Shown: piece by piece, positions 5,146 through 7,663 of the stretch
How positions within the stretch are numbered: the stretch's first letter is position 1
Layout: each line of letters starts with the position of its first letter
From: an uncultured Ruminococcus sp.
Lineage (GTDB): Bacteria > Bacillota > Clostridia > Oscillospirales > Acutalibacteraceae
Direction: 5' to 3'
Assembly: GCA_902803035.1 (NCBI GenBank)
Contig: CADCON010000059.1
Span: 1 to 7,663 of the forward strand
Length of the DNA stretch: 7,663 nucleotides
Translations under genes and position numbers: made by a program
The notes under the pieces: model-generated
Database searches by the model: none
What the model was told of the DNA's origin: nothing
What the model saw: the letters and a program-made list of their open reading frames with translations, nothing else

Positions 5146-5880
5146 ATGGTTTATGTGACGGGCGATACACACGGGGATTTTAATCGGTATTTTGACTTTA
5201 GCATGGACGTGATGCCGAAAGAGGATGACGTGCTGATTATACTCGGAGACGCCGGACTCAACTATTATGAGACGGAGAAGGACCGTTTCACAAAGTACTT
5301 TGTGAACTACTTCCCGTTCACGACATTCTGCATTCATGGCAACCATGAAATGCGCCCCTATGATGTGGAAGGCATGAAAACGAAGGAATTTCACGGCGGC
5401 CTTGTGTGGTACGAGGAGGATTATCCGCGAATCTGCTATGCGAAAGACGGAGAAATCTATGACTTTGACGGCTATTCCTGCATTGTCATCGGAGGGGCGT
5501 ACAGCGTTGATAAATATATAAGGCTTGCCCGAGGGTGGCGATGGTTTGAGAACGAACAGCCGTCGCCGGAGATAAAGGAATCGGTGGAAAGAAAGCTGGA
5601 CGGCGTGGGGAGGAAGGTGGATATCATTCTCAGCCATACCTGCCCGTTAAAATACGAACCGATTGAGACCTTCCTGGGCGGGATAGACCAGACACAGGTT
5701 GACAGCAGCACCGAGGAATGGCTGGATTCAATCGAAGAAAGCGTCGATTACAAAAAGTGGTACTGCGGTCATTTTCACATATCCAAGAAAACGCACCGGA
5801 TGCAGTTTATGTTCGAAGAGATCAAAACGCTCAGCGTTTCCTGCGGCGACGAAGCAACGGAGGAGGAAAACGGATGCTGA
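5146..5880 (+). CDS. Calcineurin-like metallophosphoesterase
   Basis: The 244-residue soluble protein carries the full set of metal-binding motifs of the family in order: GDTHGD (6-11; Asp7, His9), LGDAG (33-37; Asp35), GNHE (65-68; Asn66, His67), SHTCP (163-167; His164) and GHFH (208-211; His209, His211). These bind two metal ions and cleave a phosphoester. The substrate cannot be told: relatives act on nucleotides, proteins or nucleic acids. There is no signal peptide, so it is probably cytoplasmic. The start at 5146 is chosen because GGGAG stands 8 bases upstream and the motif GDTHG then falls at residue 6, as is usual; the in-frame ATGs at 5119 and 5122 have no ribosome binding site. Its 3' end overlaps the lipoprotein gene by 7 bases. 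No promoter of its own is evident after the terminator at 5080-5116. Confidence 0.92.
   Translation: MVYVTGDTHGDFNRYFDFSMDVMPKEDDVLIILGDAGLNYYETEKDRFTKYFVNYFPFTTFCIHGNHEMRPYDVEGMKTKEFHGGLVWYEEDYPRICYAKDGEIYDFDGYSCIVIGGAYSVDKYIRLARGWRWFENEQPSPEIKESVERKLDGVGRKVDIILSHTCPLKYEPIETFLGGIDQTQVDSSTEEWLDSIEESVDYKKWYCGHFHISKKTHRMQFMFEEIKTLSVSCGDEATEEENGC
5861..5866 (+). promoter_or_regulatory. Ribosome binding site of the lipoprotein gene, inside the phosphoesterase gene
   Basis: A perfect AGGAGG lies 7 bases before the ATG at 5874. It fixes the lipoprotein start and shows that the open frame extending upstream of 5874 is not translated from further back. Confidence 0.85.
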
Positions 5881-6317
5881 CAAGAAGAAGGAATGCGATG
5901 CTCATGATGGCTGTTGCCGTGCTTTGCGTGGCTTTGAGTGCCTGCGGTTCATCGGGTGAATCACCGTCTTCTGCGGAGAGCGGCACCCCGGCCGCTCCGT
6001 CCTCGATGACAGCGGATCCCTCCGCCACCGAATCGGATCCTTTTGTGAGACTTGCCGGAACCTTTTATATTGACGGCGACACATCCGCTTCTCATGTGAC
6101 GATCGGGGAGGACGGGAGCTTTACCGCGTATTATGCCAGCGGGACGGTAGAACAGCGCGGCATCGTCCGTTATGAAGCCAATGAATCCGCTTATGTCTAT
6201 GTGTTCTACACTGACGAGGGAAAGCCCTACATGGGATTTATCGACACAGGGGAGAATCAGATTGCGGAATTTGAAACCGGAAACGGCAGCTTCCGGTATG
6301 TCCGCGTCGGAAATTGA
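5874..6317 (+). CDS. Small secreted lipoprotein of unknown function
   Basis: The 147-residue protein begins with a lipoprotein signal peptide: a basic n-region (MLTRRRN), a hydrophobic core (about 8-19) and the lipobox L-S-A-C with Cys24 as the lipidated residue. A Ser/Pro/Ala/Glu-rich linker (about 25-55) follows, as expected for a tether from the membrane through the wall. The remaining 90 residues (FVRLAGTFYIDGDTSASHVTI...) look like a small beta-rich domain with repeated 'dGsFtayY' and 'Y..F..tG' strands, similar in style to the small lipid- or sugar-binding beta-barrel domains of Firmicutes lipoproteins; I do not recognise the family. The gene overlaps the metallophosphoesterase by 7 bases (ATG at 5874, that gene's TGA at 5878-5880), so they are likely co-translated. 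The lipoprotein acts outside the membrane, whereas its partner is cytoplasmic. Confidence 0.85.
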   Translation: MLTRRRNAMLMMAVAVLCVALSACGSSGESPSSAESGTPAAPSSMTADPSATESDPFVRLAGTFYIDGDTSASHVTIGEDGSFTAYYASGTVEQRGIVRYEANESAYVYVFYTDEGKPYMGFIDTGENQIAEFETGNGSFRYVRVGN

Positions 6318-6353
6318 TACGGAATGGTCAGTCGGCACGCGGCTGTCTGCCAA

Positions 6354-6393
6354 AATAACCCGATACGGTCACATCCGGCCGTATCGGGTTATT
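6354..6393. terminator. Bidirectional terminator between convergent genes
   Basis: AATAACCCGATACGG (6354-6368) and its exact complement at 6379-6393 form a perfect 15-bp stem with a 10-base loop. It stands 36 bases after the lipoprotein stop and 4 bases after the stop of the minus-strand penicillin-binding protein. The arm ends supply T-rich tails on both strands (GGGTTATT on plus, GGGTTATTTT on minus), with the minus strand having the better one. Confidence 0.88.
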
Positions 6394-6397
6394 CATT

Positions 6398-7663
6398 TCA
6401 GCGATTGATTGTTACGCTCAGTTTTTCGGCGATTTCCCTGAATACCGGGCCGGCGGAACCGCCGCCGGACGTCCCGTCCTCGCAGAGCACCACGCAGGCG
6501 TACTGTGGATTTTCATAAGGAAAATATCCGGCATACCACGCCTGATTGATTTTCCTGCCGTTTTTGATGATGCCTGTTTCGGCTGTTCCGGTTTTGGCCG
6601 CGGAGGTGACCTTATCCGTCGCGCCTGCCTTCGCTGTACCCTCAAGCACGGCGGCGCGCATACATTCGCCCAGAATGGCGGCGGTTGCGCGGCTCATGGC
6701 GCGATGCTGTTCGGGGATAAACGGCTTTGAAATAATATTCTTCTGCCTGTCAGTCAACCCCAAGACCACATATGGCTCGACATAGCTTCCTCCACGGGCG
6801 ATGGCCGTAATCATTCCCGCCACCTGAACGGGCGTGACAGTCAGGCTTCCCTGCCCGAAGGAGAGGTTGGCGAGCTCGGCGGGACGCTTCAGAATGCCGC
6901 TGTCCGGCAGGCTGCCCTTTGACGCGCTGTAGTGTGCGCCGAGCCGCGTTGCTTCTGAGAAGCCGAGACTTTTAGCCATACGGACAATGGCTTCGCCGCC
7001 GATGCATCCGGACATATTGATGAAATAGGTGTTGCACGAATGCGAGATGGCGTCCTGAAGATTCTCGCTGCCGTGAGCGGTCTGCCTGATACATCCCATG
7101 GTGACGCTGCCGATTCTGACTGCCCCCTTGCATTCATATCTTTCTTCCGGGTCGAATCCGTTTTCAAGGGCGGCCGCGGCCACCACAGGCTTGAAAACGG
7201 AACCGGCGTTGTACGGAGCTACGGCGCGGTTAATCAGGGGAGAGCGGGCGTCGTTGAGATAGGCGGCGACGTCGTTGCGGTTGTAGGAAGGAAGGCTCGC
7301 CATCGCCAGAATTTCTCCGGTTTCCACACGCACCACTATCACCGCTCCGCTTTCAATGTGCTTGGCGGCGGCGATTTCGGCGATATTCTGAATGTGGCTG
7401 TCGATGGTCAGCATCACGCCGCGATCCGAATTGGGCGTGGTGTCGATTATCTGTCTGGAAGCCCCGTCAAGGCTCCTACCGGACGCGCTTACGCGGCAGA
7501 CGACGGACAATTCGCCTGCGGCGTCACTGAGCCAGTTGTCGTAGGCTCTTTCAATACCGCTTTGTCCTCCGTTCTGATTGCACCATCCTACCAGATGGAC
7601 GGCCATCGAATGATCCGCGTATCGCTGGGGAACGCGGTACACCGTGACCCCGTCGCATTCGCA
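6398..7663 (-). CDS. Class B penicillin-binding protein (peptidoglycan D,D-transpeptidase), N-terminus missing
   Basis: The frame is open to the right edge (first visible residues CECDGVTVYRVPQRYAD), so the gene starts outside the window and the GTG at 7642 is not the true start. The 421 visible residues include part of the dimerisation region (HLVGW, GGQSGIERAYDNWL) and the whole transpeptidase domain. The three active-site motifs are intact: Ser-Val-Phe-Lys in YNAGSVFKP, with the catalytic Ser at bases 7201-7199; Ser-Cys-Asn in SHSCNTYF; and Lys-Thr-Gly in AAKTGTAETG. RGVMLTIDSHIQ and SFGQGSLTVTPVQ are further marks of the FtsI/PBP2 fold. The enzyme sits on the outer face of the membrane, cross-links peptidoglycan stem peptides and is the target of beta-lactams. 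No glycosyltransferase domain is seen in the visible part. Whether it serves division, elongation or sporulation cannot be decided, because the neighbouring genes on that side are not in view. Confidence 0.93.
   Translation of the reverse strand, partial: CECDGVTVYRVPQRYADHSMAVHLVGWCNQNGGQSGIERAYDNWLSDAAGELSVVCRVSASGRSLDGASRQIIDTTPNSDRGVMLTIDSHIQNIAEIAAAKHIESGAVIVVRVETGEILAMASLPSYNRNDVAAYLNDARSPLINRAVAPYNAGSVFKPVVAAAALENGFDPEERYECKGAVRIGSVTMGCIRQTAHGSENLQDAISHSCNTYFINMSGCIGGEAIVRMAKSLGFSEATRLGAHYSASKGSLPDSGILKRPAELANLSFGQGSLTVTPVQVAGMITAIARGGSYVEPYVVLGLTDRQKNIISKPFIPEQHRAMSRATAAILGECMRAAVLEGTAKAGATDKVTSAAKTGTAETGIIKNGRKINQAWYAGYFPYENPQYACVVLCEDGTSGGGSAGPVFREIAEKLSVTINR

Noticed and set aside
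5056..5637. A 193-codon minus-strand open frame opposite the metallophosphoesterase.
   Set aside because: It overlaps a gene with all catalytic motifs intact and also runs through the terminator at 5080-5116.
7640..7642. GTG as the start of the penicillin-binding protein.
   Set aside because: The frame stays open to the window edge and the upstream residues continue the protein (CDGVTVYRVPQRYAD), so the real start lies outside.

Overview
This is a chromosomal window from a low-to-medium-GC Gram-positive bacterium, most likely an anaerobic gut-type clostridium. The pointers are a DUF4003 protein (a Firmicutes family), a LiaF-like membrane protein, a clostridial-type phosphatidylserine synthase, near-consensus sigma-A promoters, strong purine-rich ribosome binding sites and a lipoprotein signal peptide with a classical lipobox. 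Coding parts are roughly half GC and the main intergenic gap is strongly AT-rich. I see no tRNA, rRNA, CRISPR array, insertion sequence, phage gene or attachment site. The genus cannot be named from the sequence alone.

Left part (1-2288), membrane lipid genes. Two minus-strand genes form a translationally coupled pair: a flippase-like protein of the lysylphosphatidylglycerol-synthase transmembrane family (248-1303), whose stop overlaps the start of a PAP2-like membrane protein (1-251, running off the left edge). Facing away from them is pssA (1662-2288), a CDP-alcohol phosphatidyltransferase that probably makes phosphatidylserine. The 358-base gap between them holds a perfect TTGACA-17-TATAAT promoter for pssA, a roughly 185-nt structured leader and a 14-bp palindrome. 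On the other side, no convincing promoter is visible for the flippase pair.

Middle part (2289-5116). A DUF4003 gene of unknown function is followed 27 bases later by an isolated cobI/cbiL gene (precorrin-2/cobalt-factor II C20-methyltransferase). Then come a perfect hairpin and an extended -10 promoter driving a LiaF-like four-helix membrane protein with a beta-repeat C-terminal domain, but no LiaSR two-component genes. A GC-rich hairpin with a T-run closes that gene.

Right part (5117-7663). A calcineurin-like metallophosphoesterase and a small lipoprotein overlap by 7 bases and form a two-gene unit. A 15-bp-stem hairpin at 6354-6393 separates this from a convergent class B penicillin-binding protein on the minus strand, whose N-terminus lies beyond the right edge.

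The common theme is the cell envelope: lipid synthesis and movement, envelope-stress-like sensing, a lipoprotein and peptidoglycan cross-linking. The exception is the cobalamin gene. I found no clear new system. The points most worth a second look are the Arg-to-Ala change in the PssA signature, the structured pssA leader, and the pairing of DUF4003 with a lone cobalamin methyltransferase.
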